Assembly (NCBI GenBank): GCA_963799085.1
Contig: CAWCWA010000014.1
Coordinates: forward strand, 57,626 to 121,625
Source of the DNA: AP-15 sp963799085
Lineage (GTDB): Bacteria; Pseudomonadota; Alphaproteobacteria; ATCC43930; CGMCC-115725
Direction of reading: 5' to 3'
DNA: 64,000 nucleotides
Shown here: piece by piece, positions 20,216 through 30,040 of the stretch
How the letters are laid out: each line of letters opens with the position of its first letter
How positions within the stretch are numbered: position 1 is the first letter of the stretch
Notes under the pieces: model-generated
Seen by the model: only the letters and a program-made list of their open reading frames with translations
Database searches by the model: none
What the model was told of the DNA's origin: nothing
Position numbers and translations under genes: made by a program

Positions 20216-21409
20216 ATGGACGCCTGGTTTCACTGCGAGAACCCTTATCCCTTCATTCCGGACGAGGTGCTCGACGCGGCCGATTCGGTGCGGGCGAGCC
20301 TGCCGAACCGCTATTGCGATCCGCAAATCGCCGCCCGCCTTTTCGAGGAGACGCTCGACGAGTACCTGCTCTGCGACGAACTCGGGCTCAACATCACCTC
20401 GAGCGAGCATCATGCCGGCATCAACTGCCTTTACGGCGCGAGCCCGGTGGTGCTCGGCGTCGTCGCGCGCCAGACGAAGAACATCCGCCTCCTCAGCATG
20501 GGGACGCTCGTCACAGTGCGACAGGACCCGGTGCGGGTCGCCGAGGAATATGCGACGGCCGATGTGATCTCGCGCGGCCGGCTCGAAATCGGCTTTGTCA
20601 AATCGGGCGGCACCGAGATGGCCTCGGGCAACGCCAACCCGATCGGCGTGCGCGAGCGCTTCTGGGAAGCGATCGATCTGATCGGCAAGACATTGACGAC
20701 GCATGAGGGGCCGTTCAGCTGGGAGGGCAAGCACTTCACGCACCGCCACGTCAACATCTGGCCGCGGCCCTGGCAGGAGCCCCATCCGCCGATGTGGGCG
20801 GCGACCTCGGACCCGGAGGACACGGCCGAACTCGGCCGGCGCGGCATGGTCAACATCATGGTCATGCGCGGCGTCGATGTGACAAAGCGCGCCTGGGTCT
20901 CGTACCGCGCCGCGCGCGAAGAGGCGGGGCTGCCGAAACCGATGACCGACCGCTTCGGCTATTCCGCCTTTGTTTATGTCGGCGACACCGACGAGGAGGG
21001 CGTGCGCGTCGGCTCGAAGCTCCTGTGGTTCGTCAACACCAGCATGAAGTCGGCGCCGCAATACGCAAAGCTGTTGCCAGGTCAGACCCCGGCCGAATTC
21101 GCGCCGCAGCTTTACCGCAACCCCGGCGCTTCAGCCGGGATCGGTCGGCCGGGCCGCGACTCGGCGTTGAACCGCCCTGGCGTCACCGCCGAGATGGCGA
21201 TGGCCGGGGGGCGCATGTATGCCGGCAACCCCGACACCGTCTACAAGCAGATCATGGAGTTCTACGACAAGGTCGGCGGCTTCGGCCATTTGATCATGGT
21301 TGGCAAGACCGGCTTCATCACCCATGAGGAATCGGTCAAGAACATCACGCTCTTCTCGAAGGAAGTCCTTCCCCGCCTGCGCGAGATCAAGCCGGTCGTC
21401 GTCGAGTGA
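20216..21409 (+). CDS. LLM-class flavin-dependent monooxygenase (luciferase-like)
   Basis: A 397-residue intact protein, start MDAWFHCENPYPFIPDEVLD. Family landmarks: LNITSSEHHAGINCLYGASPVVLG, IRLLSMGTLVTVRQDPVRVAEEYATADVISRGRLEIGF and PHPPMWAATSDPEDTAELG. A longer reading upstream would enter the divergent dioxygenase start region, so the ATG at 20216 is preferred. Known chemistry is reduced-flavin-dependent oxygenation. Divergent to the TauD-like gene; the two may act on the same compound class (inference). Confidence 0.85.
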   Translation: MDAWFHCENPYPFIPDEVLDAADSVRASLPNRYCDPQIAARLFEETLDEYLLCDELGLNITSSEHHAGINCLYGASPVVLGVVARQTKNIRLLSMGTLVTVRQDPVRVAEEYATADVISRGRLEIGFVKSGGTEMASGNANPIGVRERFWEAIDLIGKTLTTHEGPFSWEGKHFTHRHVNIWPRPWQEPHPPMWAATSDPEDTAELGRRGMVNIMVMRGVDVTKRAWVSYRAAREEAGLPKPMTDRFGYSAFVYVGDTDEEGVRVGSKLLWFVNTSMKSAPQYAKLLPGQTPAEFAPQLYRNPGASAGIGRPGRDSALNRPGVTAEMAMAGGRMYAGNPDTVYKQIMEFYDKVGGFGHLIMVGKTGFITHEESVKNITLFSKEVLPRLREIKPVVVE

Positions 21410-21459
21410 TGGGCCCCCGCCGGGACAATTCGTTTTCTGCTGGTTGGAGGCTTAACGTC

Positions 21460-23025
21460 ATGCCGCGAATAACCAGGCGCAGGTTCATCGCGGGGGGCGC
21501 ATCGCTCGCTGCGGCGGCGACAGGAGGCGCTCTTCCCGGCCGGGCGCCAGGTGCGAATGGCCGCCCCACGCTGCCGGTTCCGCCGGAGCTCAGAGCAGAC
21601 GCGACAGGGACAATTGCGCTACAGACCGAAAAGGGCGTGCGCCGTTTTCTGCCCGGAGTTGAGACACCTACTTACGGCTTCAACGGGCCCTATCTCGGGC
21701 CGGCGCTTCGGGTGCGCCGCGGCGAGAAAGTAGTCATCAGAGCGACCAACCGGCTCGGCGAAGACGTATCCATGCACTGGCATGGACTGAAGATCCCGGG
21801 AGCTGTCGATGGCGGCCCCTATAATCTGATCAAGCCCGGGCGTGTTTGGGACGCGCAGCTGTCGATAGAGCAGCCGGCGGCCACCTGCTGGTTCCATCCT
21901 CATGTCTATCCCGCAACGGCAGAACAGGTTCTGAAAGGGCTCGCCGGGCTTTTCCTGATCGACGACGATGAGGCCGGCGGGTTGGGGCTGCCGTCGAAAT
22001 GGGGAGTGGATGACATACCGCTCATCCTCCAGGATCGCCGCTTCAATCCGGACGGCTCCTTCTTCCATCGTTTCAATATGGTGGCGATAACGACCGGCTA
22101 TGTCGGTGATGCGATGCTCGTCAACGGGGCGATCTATCCACAGACCTCCACGGCGCGGGGCTGGCTTCGCTTCAGGCTTCTCAACGGCTCGAATGCTCGC
22201 ACCTACCGGGTCGCGATTTCCGACGGCCGGTCCATGTATGTCGTCGCCAGCGACGGCGGCTTGCTCGAACAGCCCGTCGAACTCGCCGAACTGCAGCTTT
22301 ACTCCGGGGAGCGATACGAGATCCTGGTGGATGCGCGTAACGGCGCTCCGTTCGATCTTGTCACGCTTCCGGTGCGGCAACTCGCAATGAACCTGCCGCC
22401 CTTCGATAAGAAGCTGCCGCTGGTCACCTTTGTCCCGGACGGTGCGGCTGGTACTGGGAAATTGCCCGAGGCTCTGGTCAAGCTGCCGCCACTTGTTCCC
22501 GATCTCCCGCCAGTGAGCCAAAGGCTCGTCATGGGCATGCGTCTGGACGACGAAGGGATGGGCTTGCTCAAAGCGGCGGGTCTGATGGAGATGGGCCGCC
22601 GGAACGAGGCCGACCCCGCCGTGGTTCAAAGAGTTGTCAAATTGATTACCGAGGGGCAGGCGCTGCTGGTTGAACAGCAGCTCCATGCCAATACGATAAA
22701 CGGCGAGCCGTTCAAGATGGGCGTGGTGCCGTTTGGCGCCGTATTAAATCGAAACGAGCGGTGGGTTATCTCCGAAGGCTCTGACCGAATGCTTCATCCG
22801 GTGCATATTCACGGTTGCCAATTCCGTATCCAAACGCTCAACGGCAAACCGCCTCCCGCCTATGCCGCCGGGTGGAAGGACATCGCGCCGATCGAGAATG
22901 GCGCCTCGTGTGAAATCCAGGTGCGCTTCGAGCATCCGGCCGACAAACAATTCCCGTTCATGGCGCATTGCCATAACCTGGAGCATGAGGATTCGGGCAT
23001 GATGACGGCCTTTACCGTCTCTTAG
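21460..23025 (+). CDS. Tat-exported multicopper oxidase (CueO/bilirubin-oxidase-like)
   Basis: A 521-residue protein starting MPRITRRRFIAGGASLAAAA, a twin-arginine signal, after a TGGAGG site. Three cupredoxin domains carry the copper ligands: SMHWHGLKIPG, CWFHPHVYPATAEQ, HPVHIHGCQF and MAHCHNLEHEDSGMM. The last motif (HCH...HED.GMM) and HPxHIHG are those of CueO-type enzymes. Known role: periplasmic oxidation of Cu(I) or phenolics with O2 reduction to water. Next to it, on the opposite strand, is the DUF1326-DUF2182-DUF1326 cluster, which supports a metal-handling context (inference). Confidence 0.9.
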   Translation: MPRITRRRFIAGGASLAAAATGGALPGRAPGANGRPTLPVPPELRADATGTIALQTEKGVRRFLPGVETPTYGFNGPYLGPALRVRRGEKVVIRATNRLGEDVSMHWHGLKIPGAVDGGPYNLIKPGRVWDAQLSIEQPAATCWFHPHVYPATAEQVLKGLAGLFLIDDDEAGGLGLPSKWGVDDIPLILQDRRFNPDGSFFHRFNMVAITTGYVGDAMLVNGAIYPQTSTARGWLRFRLLNGSNARTYRVAISDGRSMYVVASDGGLLEQPVELAELQLYSGERYEILVDARNGAPFDLVTLPVRQLAMNLPPFDKKLPLVTFVPDGAAGTGKLPEALVKLPPLVPDLPPVSQRLVMGMRLDDEGMGLLKAAGLMEMGRRNEADPAVVQRVVKLITEGQALLVEQQLHANTINGEPFKMGVVPFGAVLNRNERWVISEGSDRMLHPVHIHGCQFRIQTLNGKPPPAYAAGWKDIAPIENGASCEIQVRFEHPADKQFPFMAHCHNLEHEDSGMMTAFTVS

Positions 23026-23070
23026 ATCGTCGAGCCCCAAGGACGCCAGGGCTGGCAAGCCGGCGGGCAC

Positions 23071-23694
23071 CTATTGGCTGGCCCAGCTGATCGGCGCGTA
23101 GTGGCCATTCTTGCCGGAATTATCCCAGCGAATGCCGTGGTCGGTAAAGGTGCTGCCGGCCCGGCCAACGGCGAGCGCCAATCGGTCCGGAGACACCGGG
23201 TGGCCGGTCGCGGCCCATGTCTCGCCGTCCGGCCGCAGGCTCGGCACCGGCTCGACCGCCATTTGCATGATCCCGGGGATCTCGGCCGAGCGCGTCTTGC
23301 CACTGATCCGATAGGCGATAGGCACTTTCTTGACCCCGAGATTGGTCGCAATCAACGGCGCGAAGGCCGCCATCGGTCCGCCCTCGGCGCCGCCGAAGAT
23401 GGCACCCAGCGCTCCCGCCTGCGCGTCGCTGGCGCGCTCGTCGATATAGACGGCGATGGTCCAATTGCCGTCCGCCATCGGCCCCGGCACGTGCCCGACC
23501 AGCGCCAGGTTGAGCCCGTCAAGCGCCACATCGCCGTAACTGCCGCGATCGATGTGAAAGGCGAGCGCCACGTCGCACACACCCTCGGTCGGCCGCGCGG
23601 TCAGCGGCGGCGCCGTTGAAATCAGGCAGGGGCAGACGACGCTGCAGTTGCAGTTCTCGAAATAATCGCCCGAAAGCTGCCATGCGGTAGCCAT
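23071..23694 (-). CDS. DUF1326 domain protein, copy 1
   Basis: A 207-residue protein, start MATAWQLSGDYFENCNCSVVCPC. The N-terminal cysteine cluster CNCSVVCPC is the hallmark of DUF1326 and looks like a metal or redox site. The rest has mixed strands (FHIDRGSYGDVALDGLNLALVGHVPGPMADGNW) and ends FTDHGIRWDNSGKNGHYAPISWASQ. Function is not established for the family. It lies 20 bases after the DUF2182 membrane gene on the same strand, an adjacency I recall as recurrent, and a second copy lies on the other side of DUF2182. Confidence 0.8.
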   Translation of the reverse strand: MATAWQLSGDYFENCNCSVVCPCLISTAPPLTARPTEGVCDVALAFHIDRGSYGDVALDGLNLALVGHVPGPMADGNWTIAVYIDERASDAQAGALGAIFGGAEGGPMAAFAPLIATNLGVKKVPIAYRISGKTRSAEIPGIMQMAVEPVPSLRPDGETWAATGHPVSPDRLALAVGRAGSTFTDHGIRWDNSGKNGHYAPISWASQ

Positions 23695-23714
23695 CTCCCC
23701 CTCCCTCGGCGGCG

Positions 23715-24421
23715 TCAGATCTGGCACACAAGGTATATGCCGAAGCCCAGCATCGCAACGCCGCTTGCCCGCGCGACCCATTGCCCGGCCGGAAACAGCT
23801 TCTCGACGAAGACAAAGACAGTGATCGCCGCCATCCACAGGAGGCTCATCGTTCCGGCCGGCGAACAGCAGCGCCATCAGAAACCAGCAGCAGCCCAGAC
23901 AATAGAGCCCGTGCTCCAACCCCATCCGCAAGCGCCCCGGCAGCACCGTCCCGCCAGTGGTTCAGGACAAAGGCGAACGGCGAACGGCAATGCCGCAGGC
24001 ACATCGATTTCAGCGGCGTCAGCTGGAAAATGCCGGTCGCGATAACCACGACCGCGCCCAGAAGCGGAGTGAGTCGTCCCGTCATCGGCGAGATCAAGGC
24101 CGCGCGTTCGAGCCCCCAATTGGCGAGCGTCGCAAAGACGCCAAAGAGACCCCAGGCGATCAGGTAGCCCGAGGTGAAGATCATCGTTGGGACAAAGGGC
24201 TGGCCGCGCTGGCGCTTGTGCCGGTTGATCGTGGCGAAGGTCAGGATCATGGGCGCCGCCGAGGGCAGCATCATGCCCGGCATCATCGCCCACCAGATCG
24301 CCATATTCAGCGCGAAATCGGCGGCCGTCCAGGGCGTGTAGGCCACCGGCATGGCGATGTCCGCCATTCCCTGCATCGGCCCCATCTGCCGATAGACATA
24401 AAGCCAGGACAGCGCGGTCAC
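23715..24421 (-). pseudogene. DUF2182 integral membrane protein, frameshifted
   Basis: Reading on the minus strand gives MPVAYTPWTAADFALNMAIWWAMMPGMMLPSAAPMI, then LIAWGLFGVFATLANWGLE, then LRMGLEHGLYCLGCCWFLMALLF and finally a segment ending LGFGIYLVCQI at a TGA at 23715-23717. Two slips, near 23930 and 23850, join these. Several transmembrane helices and Met/Cys-rich stretches (MMPGMM, CLGCCW) suit a metal-binding membrane protein, as the family is described. The only start seen (GTG 24421) falls inside the first helix; upstream codons LLLRERVAIWLALAVV up to ~24490 look coding, so the true start is lost or misread. Confidence 0.7.
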
Positions 24422-24513
24422 GACGGCGAGGGCAAGCCAGATCGCGACGCGCTCGCGCAGCAGCAGGGTCGCGGCGGTGCCGCTATTTGCCGATGCTGCG
24501 GCAGGCGCGCCGG

Positions 24514-25143
24514 TCAGGCTTGTCCCGCCCAGCTGAACGGCGCGAAATGGCCGTTGTTGCCCTTGCCCACCAGATCCATGTCGAGGCCGAAGGCGTGGAT
24601 GTGGGTCTCCTTAGACTGCGCCAGGGCAAGGCGGCGGTTCGCCGGATGCGCCGTGTTGTCGATGTAGAAGGGCTCGCCGCTGCGGTTGCGCGAGGCCACC
24701 CCCTCGATCTCGAAACTCAGCACCTCGGGGATCGCCACACGGCGCGTCATCCCTGCGATCATGAATTCGATCGGCTTGAAGTCGACCCCGCGAAAATCGC
24801 GCGTCAGGTTCTGCCGGATGAGGCCCGGCGGCCCGCCCATATCGCCCGCGACGATCGTCGTCAAGGCCTGCCGCTGGGCCGCATCCGCCGCTGCGTCGAC
24901 GATCCCGGCAAAGACCCAGTTGCCGTCGGCCATGACCTTGCCCGAGCGGATCACCAGCGCGAATTTGAGCCCGTCGAGTTTGACTTCGCCGCAGGATCCC
25001 TCGTCGATCCGAAAGATCAACATCGCGGTGCAATGGTCATAGGTAACCGGCCCCTGCGGGTTCGTATAGATGCACGGGCAGAGATAGTCGCAATTGCAGC
25101 TCTCCATGTACTCGCCGTGCATCGTCCATTTCTGTTCGGGCAT
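24514..25143 (-). CDS. DUF1326 domain protein, copy 2
   Basis: A 209-residue protein starting MPEQKWTMHGEYMESCNCDYLCPC. The CNCDYLCPC cluster matches copy 1, as do MADGNWVFAGIVD and the C-terminal GNNGHFAPFSWAGQA, but the middle differs, so the two are diverged paralogues rather than a recent duplication. No signal peptide or membrane helix. First gene of a minus-strand run DUF1326-DUF2182-DUF1326. Biochemical role unknown; the cysteine cluster and the copper-oxidase neighbour suggest metal handling (inference). Confidence 0.82.
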   Translation of the reverse strand: MPEQKWTMHGEYMESCNCDYLCPCIYTNPQGPVTYDHCTAMLIFRIDEGSCGEVKLDGLKFALVIRSGKVMADGNWVFAGIVDAAADAAQRQALTTIVAGDMGGPPGLIRQNLTRDFRGVDFKPIEFMIAGMTRRVAIPEVLSFEIEGVASRNRSGEPFYIDNTAHPANRRLALAQSKETHIHAFGLDMDLVGKGNNGHFAPFSWAGQA

Positions 25144-25177
25144 TTTGCTTCCTGTGAGGGGCAACTCGACGCGTCGA

Positions 25178-26040
25178 TTATACGCGGGCCGTGGGCGCTT
25201 CTGCAGACCCCAAAGCGTAGGGCGGCCGGTGCAGGCCGGCGGGGGAGATCGTGAAGATTTCGTAGCCGGTCGCGGTGACACCGATCGTGTGCTCGAACTG
25301 CGCCGACAGCGAGCGGTCCTTGGTGACCGCGGTCCAGCCGTCACTGAGGATTTTGACTTCGTAGCGGCCGGCGTTGATCATCGGCTCGATCGTGAAGAAC
25401 ATGCCCTCGTGCAATGCCGGGCCTTCGTCGGGGTGGCCGTAATGCAGGATCGAGGGCGCGTCGTGAAACACCCGGCCGACGCCATGGCCGCAGAAATCGC
25501 GCACCACCGAAAAGCGATGGGCTTCGGCGTAGCTCTGGATCGCGTGGCCGATCGCGCCGATGCGGGTGCCGGGGCGGACGACCGCGATGCCGCGCATCAT
25601 CGCCTCGTAGGTGACGTCGACCAGCCGCTTGGCCTTGACCGCGATGCGTTCGCCGACCAGGTACATGCGGCTGATATCGCCGTGCCAGCCGTCGAGGATC
25701 GGTGTCACGTCGATGTTGAGGATGTCGCCCTCGACCAGCCGCCGGTCGCCCGGAATGCCGTGGCAGACGACATGATTGATCGAGGTGCAGATCGATTTTG
25801 GAAAGCCGCGATAGTTGAGCGGCGCCGAGACAGCACCGTGGTCGGCGACGAAGTCGTGGCACAGCCGGTCGAGTTCGCCGGTGGTGACGCCGGGCGGACA
25901 TGGGGCGTGATAAAATCAAGCGTCGCGGCGGCCAGCGCGCCGGCCCGCCGCATGCCTTCGAACGCGTCGGCTCCGTGGATCTTGATCCGGCCGTCCCGCG
26001 CCTCGCCGTCTCCGAGGCCCCTCATCATATCCTGCTGCAT
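25178..26040 (-). pseudogene. map: Type I methionine aminopeptidase, one frameshift
   Basis: Start near MQQDMMRGLGDGEARDGRIKIHG; the frame slips once near 25895 (HVRP to TTGELDRLCHDF). All five metal ligands are present after rejoining: Asp in NIDVTPILDGWHGD (two), His in GHGVGRVFHD, Glu in FTIEPMI and Glu in SAQFEHTI. Known role: removal of initiator Met from nascent proteins. Rejoined length is about 287 residues, slightly longer than the usual ~265 because of the N-terminus, so the true start may be further in. An essential function makes a real inactivating frameshift unlikely unless another copy exists. Confidence 0.85.
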
Positions 26041-26214
26041 GCCGAGCGCGCTTCAAACCGTCGTTCGCGGCCATATGGCGGACCGCATCGTCGCCAGGAT
26101 TTAATTAGGGCTTTCGGGGCTCCGCGGCAATCCTCGGCCGGCGATTGTCGGCTCCGCGGCATTCGCCTATGAAGGGCGGTGCGGTGCGAATTGATAGAGT
26201 CCGAGGAAGAGGCG

Positions 26215-26986
26215 ATGCAGAGCGATCCGGCAACGAAAATCGTCACTGCCTGCGTGCTGATCATCGGCAACGAGATCCTGTCCGGCCGCACACAGGACGA
26301 GAACCTCGCCTTCCTCGCCCGCGGCCTGAACGAGGCCGGGATTCGGGTCCGCGAGGCGCGGGTGATCCCGGACGACGCCGCGGTGATCGTCGCCACACTC
26401 AACGCGGTGCGGCGCCAATTTCGATTATGTCTTTACAACGGGCGGCATCGGCCCGACCCATGACGACATCACCTCGCAATGCGTCGCCGACGCCTTCGGC
26501 GTGCGCCTGATCGTCCATCCCGACGCCAGGCGGCTCCTCGAAGCGCATTACCCGGCGGGCCATCTGAACGAGGCGCGGCTGCGCATGGCGATGGTGCCGG
26601 AGGGGGCGACATTATTGCCGAACCCGATCTCGCAGGCGCCGGGCTTCCGGATCGGCAATGTCTTCGTGCTGCCCGGCGTGCCGAACATCATGCAGGGCAT
26701 CTTCGCCCAGTTGCAGCATCGCCTCAAAGGCGGCGACAAGGTGTTGAGCCGCAGCGTCAGCTGCCGGCTCGGCGAGGGCACGATCGCCAAGGAACTGGGC
26801 GAATTGCAAGCGCACTATCCCGACCTCGACATCGGCTCCTACCCCTATTTCCGGCGCGGCGATTTCGGCGTGACCCTGGTCGTGCGCGGCACCGACCGCG
26901 ATCGGCTCGCCGCCGCCACCGAGGAATTGAAGACCCTGATCCGCGATCTGGGCGGCGACCCGCAGGAAGGGCTGAGCGAGGGTTAA
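26215..26986 (+). pseudogene. CinA/MoaB-like molybdopterin-binding domain protein, one frameshift
   Basis: Start MQSDPATKIVTACVLIIGNEILSGRTQDENLAFLA; the frame slips near 26415 and resumes as DYVFTTGGIGPTHDDITSQCVADAFG, the MoCF-biosynthesis (MoaB/CinA-N) signature. It then runs intact to 26986. Rejoined length is about 256 residues, so only the CinA N-terminal domain is present, without the C-terminal nicotinamide-nucleotide amidase. Such single-domain proteins are usually annotated as competence/damage-inducible protein A family. The tRNA-Leu gene starts 9 bases after its stop. Confidence 0.8.
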
Positions 26987-26995
26987 GCGGAGCGC

Positions 26996-27081
26996 GCGGA
27001 CGTGGCGAAACGGTAGACGCAGCAGACTTAAAATCTGCTTCCCAATCGGGAGTGCGGGTTCGAGTCCCGCCGTCCGCACCA
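26996..27081 (+). tRNA. tRNA-Leu (UAA)
   Basis: An 86-base gene with acceptor stem GCGGACG/CGTCCGC, anticodon stem GCAGA/TCTGC around the loop CTTAAAA (anticodon TAA at 27029-27031), a type II variable arm, T arm GCGGG-TTCGAGT-CCCGC and an encoded CCA end at 27079-27081. All features of bacterial tRNA-Leu(UAA). Confidence 0.97.
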
Positions 27082-27999
27082 TATAAATCATGTAATTAAG
27101 AGTTATCGTTTCTGCCAATCGTAAACGACTGCGCTGAGCACGAGAGTTTATTCCTAATCTGTCCCCAGTTGCGCTTGAAAACGAGGCCGCAGCGGTGGTA
27201 TGGCCCGGCCCATGACAGGTTGCCCGATCCGCAGAGCACGAAGGACCGGCACCGTCGACCTGGAGGTCGTTCGGTTCCCGCGCGTGCTGCGCGTCGGCGA
27301 TCCCCCGCGCGGGTGGCGGCATTGGTCGCCGGCAGAGAAGATCGGACACCTGCTCGGGATGACACTCGACGACATAGCGGAGAGCCTTTCCTGGGGTCCG
27401 ATCGCTGAGTCTCGATCCATGCCGCCTGTCGGTGAAGATACAGGTGATTCGCGTGGTCTTCGTAATCGGCGCCAAGGCTATCCTATCTAGACGGCCGCCT
27501 CGACCGCGCCGCCGCTCGTGACCGCAACGGCGCGTCGGTGCGCAGGGAACTCGGGCATCGCCTCCGCGAGGAGGAAGGCGCGGCGCCCGCCGTATAGGCT
27601 CACCTCATTCGGGGAAAATCGGGCCGACAGCGGGAGGGCTCGAAAATTTCGCGACCGTCTCGGAAACCGCGGCCAATTTTTGGAATGTCGGAAATCCGAC
27701 GACGGTTATGAGCTAACTCCCGGCGACGCCGATGACGTTCGGGAACGCCGCCGCGGTTTCGCGTGCGGTGATAGTGCGTACCTGGATTGCCGGCATTCGA
27801 ATTGCGCACGCCTCCGCCGAGATGGTCGAGCGCCATGGAGCCGGCATCGCGCTCGGCGATTGGTGCGCGCGTCCCGTCAGCTCGTCGCTCGCCGAGCCGA
27901 GAAAAAGCGGCGGCAATGCCGCGCGGCGTTGTTCGATGATCTCTCGCATTCGCGCCCCTATGACACCGGCGCTTCATTGCGCCTCACGAGCTATTTTGG
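27082..27999. other. About 900 bases with no supported gene
   Basis: Several frames of 60-125 codons cross this stretch on both strands, but none shows a recognisable domain. The least unlikely are a plus-strand frame at 27200-27490 (with WSPAEKIGHLLGMTLDDIAESLSW) and a minus-strand frame at 27713-27949 (MREIIEQRRAALPPLFLG). It lies between a tRNA and an IS remnant and may be decayed mobile DNA. Confidence 0.4.
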
Positions 28000-28021
28000 G
28001 CGGTTTTCTAACACTAAATAG

Positions 28022-28272
28022 TCGGCCGTGAAGAACGGTTGAGCGCCGCGTTTCGGGAATTTGGGTTGCCGGAAGGAGCGGGAAGAGTACCTGAAAGAGG
28101 GCGCGCAAAAGTCGCCTGAGCCAGCGCAGGGGAGGAGGGAGAAGTTGTAGCCGGCGGCGGCGAGCACGGCGTTGATGCGGTCGCCGTCGCGTCCCTTGAG
28201 GTAGTCGACCACCAGGAAGTGCGGCTTACGCAGCCCGCGCCGGACGAGGGCTCGCGGCAGCGTGATCGCCAC
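28022..28272 (-). pseudogene. 3' remnant of an IS5-type transposase
   Basis: The minus strand encodes DYLKGRDGDRINAVLAAAGYNFSLL, which matches the conserved C-terminal tail of IS5-family transposases, and then loses frame in the following RWLRRLLRALFQVL-like region. No catalytic residues remain. The upstream part of the gene is missing where the IS21-family element begins at about 28290, so it was probably truncated by that insertion or by a deletion next to it. Confidence 0.65.
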
Positions 28273-28296
28273 CCGCCGGAAGGTCCTGCGCGTTCC

Positions 28297-28402
28297 GGTC
28301 GAACGTGATCACGGATTCCGGTGGAAGCTGATCACGCAATCCGGTGGAACGTGATCACGGATTCCGGGCGAACGTGATCACCCAATCCGGTGATCGTGAT
28401 CA
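28297..28402 (+). repeat. Left terminal repeat cluster of IS21-family copy A
   Basis: Four spaced, imperfect copies of a ~21-base unit, (A/T)ATTCCGG(T/G)(G/C)GAACGTGATCAC and variants, start near 28298, 28317, 28340 and 28363, with a fifth, shorter one ending at 28402. They match the inverse-oriented repeats at the right end. Confidence 0.75.
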
Positions 28403-28487
28403 GCCCGGCGAGATGGTGTAGCGCGCTGCGGCGCTGACGGTTCTCAACCGAAGGTAGCCTCGTCCTCTTTGTCGAAAGGGGGACGAG

Positions 28488-30023
28488 ATGCCGGCCGAGA
28501 GACTGTCGATGCGCCAGATCCGTGAAGTTTTGCGACTGTGCTGGGAAAGCGAGCTGCCGCAGCGGGCGGCGGCCCGCAGCCTCGGGCTGGGCCAGGGCAC
28601 GGTGTCGGCTATTTGAGCCGGGCGCGCGCCGCCGGGCTCACTTGGCCGCTGCCCGAGGATCTCGACGACGCGCGGCTCGAAGCGCTGCTGTTTCCGCCGC
28701 CCTCCGGCATCCCGGCCGATCAGCGGCCGATGCCCGATTGGGGCCTGGGTGCATCGCGAGCTGCGCCGTCCCGACGTGACGCTGGCGCTGCTGTGGGAGG
28801 AATACCGCGCCGGCGCGCCCGACGGGTTCGGCTATTCGTGGTTCTGCGACCTCTACCGGGGCTGGGCCGGGCGGCTGAAGCCGACGATGCGCCAGGTCCA
28901 CCTCGCCGGCGAGAAGCTGTTCGTCGATTTCGCCGGCCGCACCGCCGAGGTGGTCGACGCCAACACCGGCGAGATCGTGCCGGTGCAGATCTTCGTCGCC
29001 GTGCTCGGCGCCTCCAGCTTCACCTACGCCGAGGCGGTGTGGAGCCAGAAGCTGCCGGACTGGATCGGCGCGCATGTCCGCGCCTTCGCCTATTTCGGCG
29101 GCGCCGCGCGGCAGACGGTCAGCGACAATCTGAAGGCCGGCATCACCAAGGCCTCGTTCTACGAGCCGATGGTCAACCGCACCTACGCCGACATGGCGCG
29201 GCATTACCGCACCGCCATCGTGCCGGCGCGGCCCTACAAGCCGCGCGACAAGGCGAAAGTCGAGGTCGGCGTCCAGGTTGTCGGGCGCTGGATCCTGGCG
29301 CGGCTGCGGCACCGGCGGTTCTTCTCGCTGTTCGATCTCAACGCCGCGATCCGCGCGCTGCTCGACGATCTCAACAACCGGCCGATGCGCGGCTGGGGAA
29401 CGAGCCGGCGGGCGCTGTTCGAGCAGCTCGACCGGCCGGCGCTGGAGCCCTTGCCGGCCGAACCCTACGAATACGCCGAGTGGAAGCGCTGCCGGGTCAA
29501 CCTCGACTACCATGTCGAGATCGGCAAGCACTACTACAGCGTGCCGCATCAGCTGATCCGCCAGGAGGTCGAGGCGCGGATCACCGTCGCCACGGTCGAG
29601 ATCTTCCATCGCGGCAAGCGGGTCGCCAGCCATCGCCGCAGCGCCCGGCCGCACCGACCGACGACCGTCGCCGAGCACATGCCGAGTTCGCACCGGCGCT
29701 ATCGCGACTGGACGCATGAGCGCATCCGTCGCGAGGCCGCCGCGGTCGGCGACAACACCGCCATCCTGGCCGACGTGATCCTGCGCTCGCGGCCGCATCC
29801 CGAGCAGGGCTTCCGCTCCTGCATCGGCATCCTCGGCCTCGTCAAACGCTACGGCGCGGCGCGCGTCGACGCCGCCTGCGGCCGCGCGCTGGTGCTCGGC
29901 ACCCGCTCCTACAACTCGGTCGCCACCATCCTGAAGAACCACCGCGAGAACGCCCCGCCGCCGACGGCCGAGGCGCCGGTGCTGATCCACGAGAACATCC
30001 GCGGCCCCGGCTACTACCACTGA
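28488..30023 (+). pseudogene. istA: IS21-family transposase IstA, two compensating frameshifts
   Basis: Start MPAERLSMRQIREVLRLCWE with a helix-turn-helix (QRAAARSLGLGQGTVS). The frame shifts near 28610 (into YLSRARAAGLTWPLPED) and back near 28745 (to VHRELRRPDVTLALLWEEY), after which it is intact. The DDE integrase core has Asp in LFVDFAGRTAEVVD, Asp in QTVSDNLKAGITKA and Glu in PRDKAKVEVGVQVVGRW. Rejoined length ~511 residues is normal for IstA. Two compensating slips in otherwise perfect sequence suggest base-call error rather than decay. Confidence 0.85.
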
Positions 30024-30040
30024 CCCCGAAAGGAAAGAGG

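Noticed and set aside
26612..27475. Minus-strand frame of 287 codons over the cinA-like gene and tRNA
   Set aside because: It runs antisense through a tRNA gene and the molybdopterin-binding domain; no plausible domain.
28297..28402. CRISPR array
   Set aside because: The repeats are imperfect, only ~21 bases with almost no spacer, match inverse copies at the other end of istAB and no cas gene is present; they are IS21 termini.
28600..28750. Programmed frameshifting in istA
   Set aside because: The two slips in copy A fall at places without a slippery heptamer, and the slip in copy B is at a different place; non-IS genes show the same kind of slips.
28638..30020. Minus-strand frame of 460 codons
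   Set aside because: Antisense to istA; no domain and low-complexity composition.
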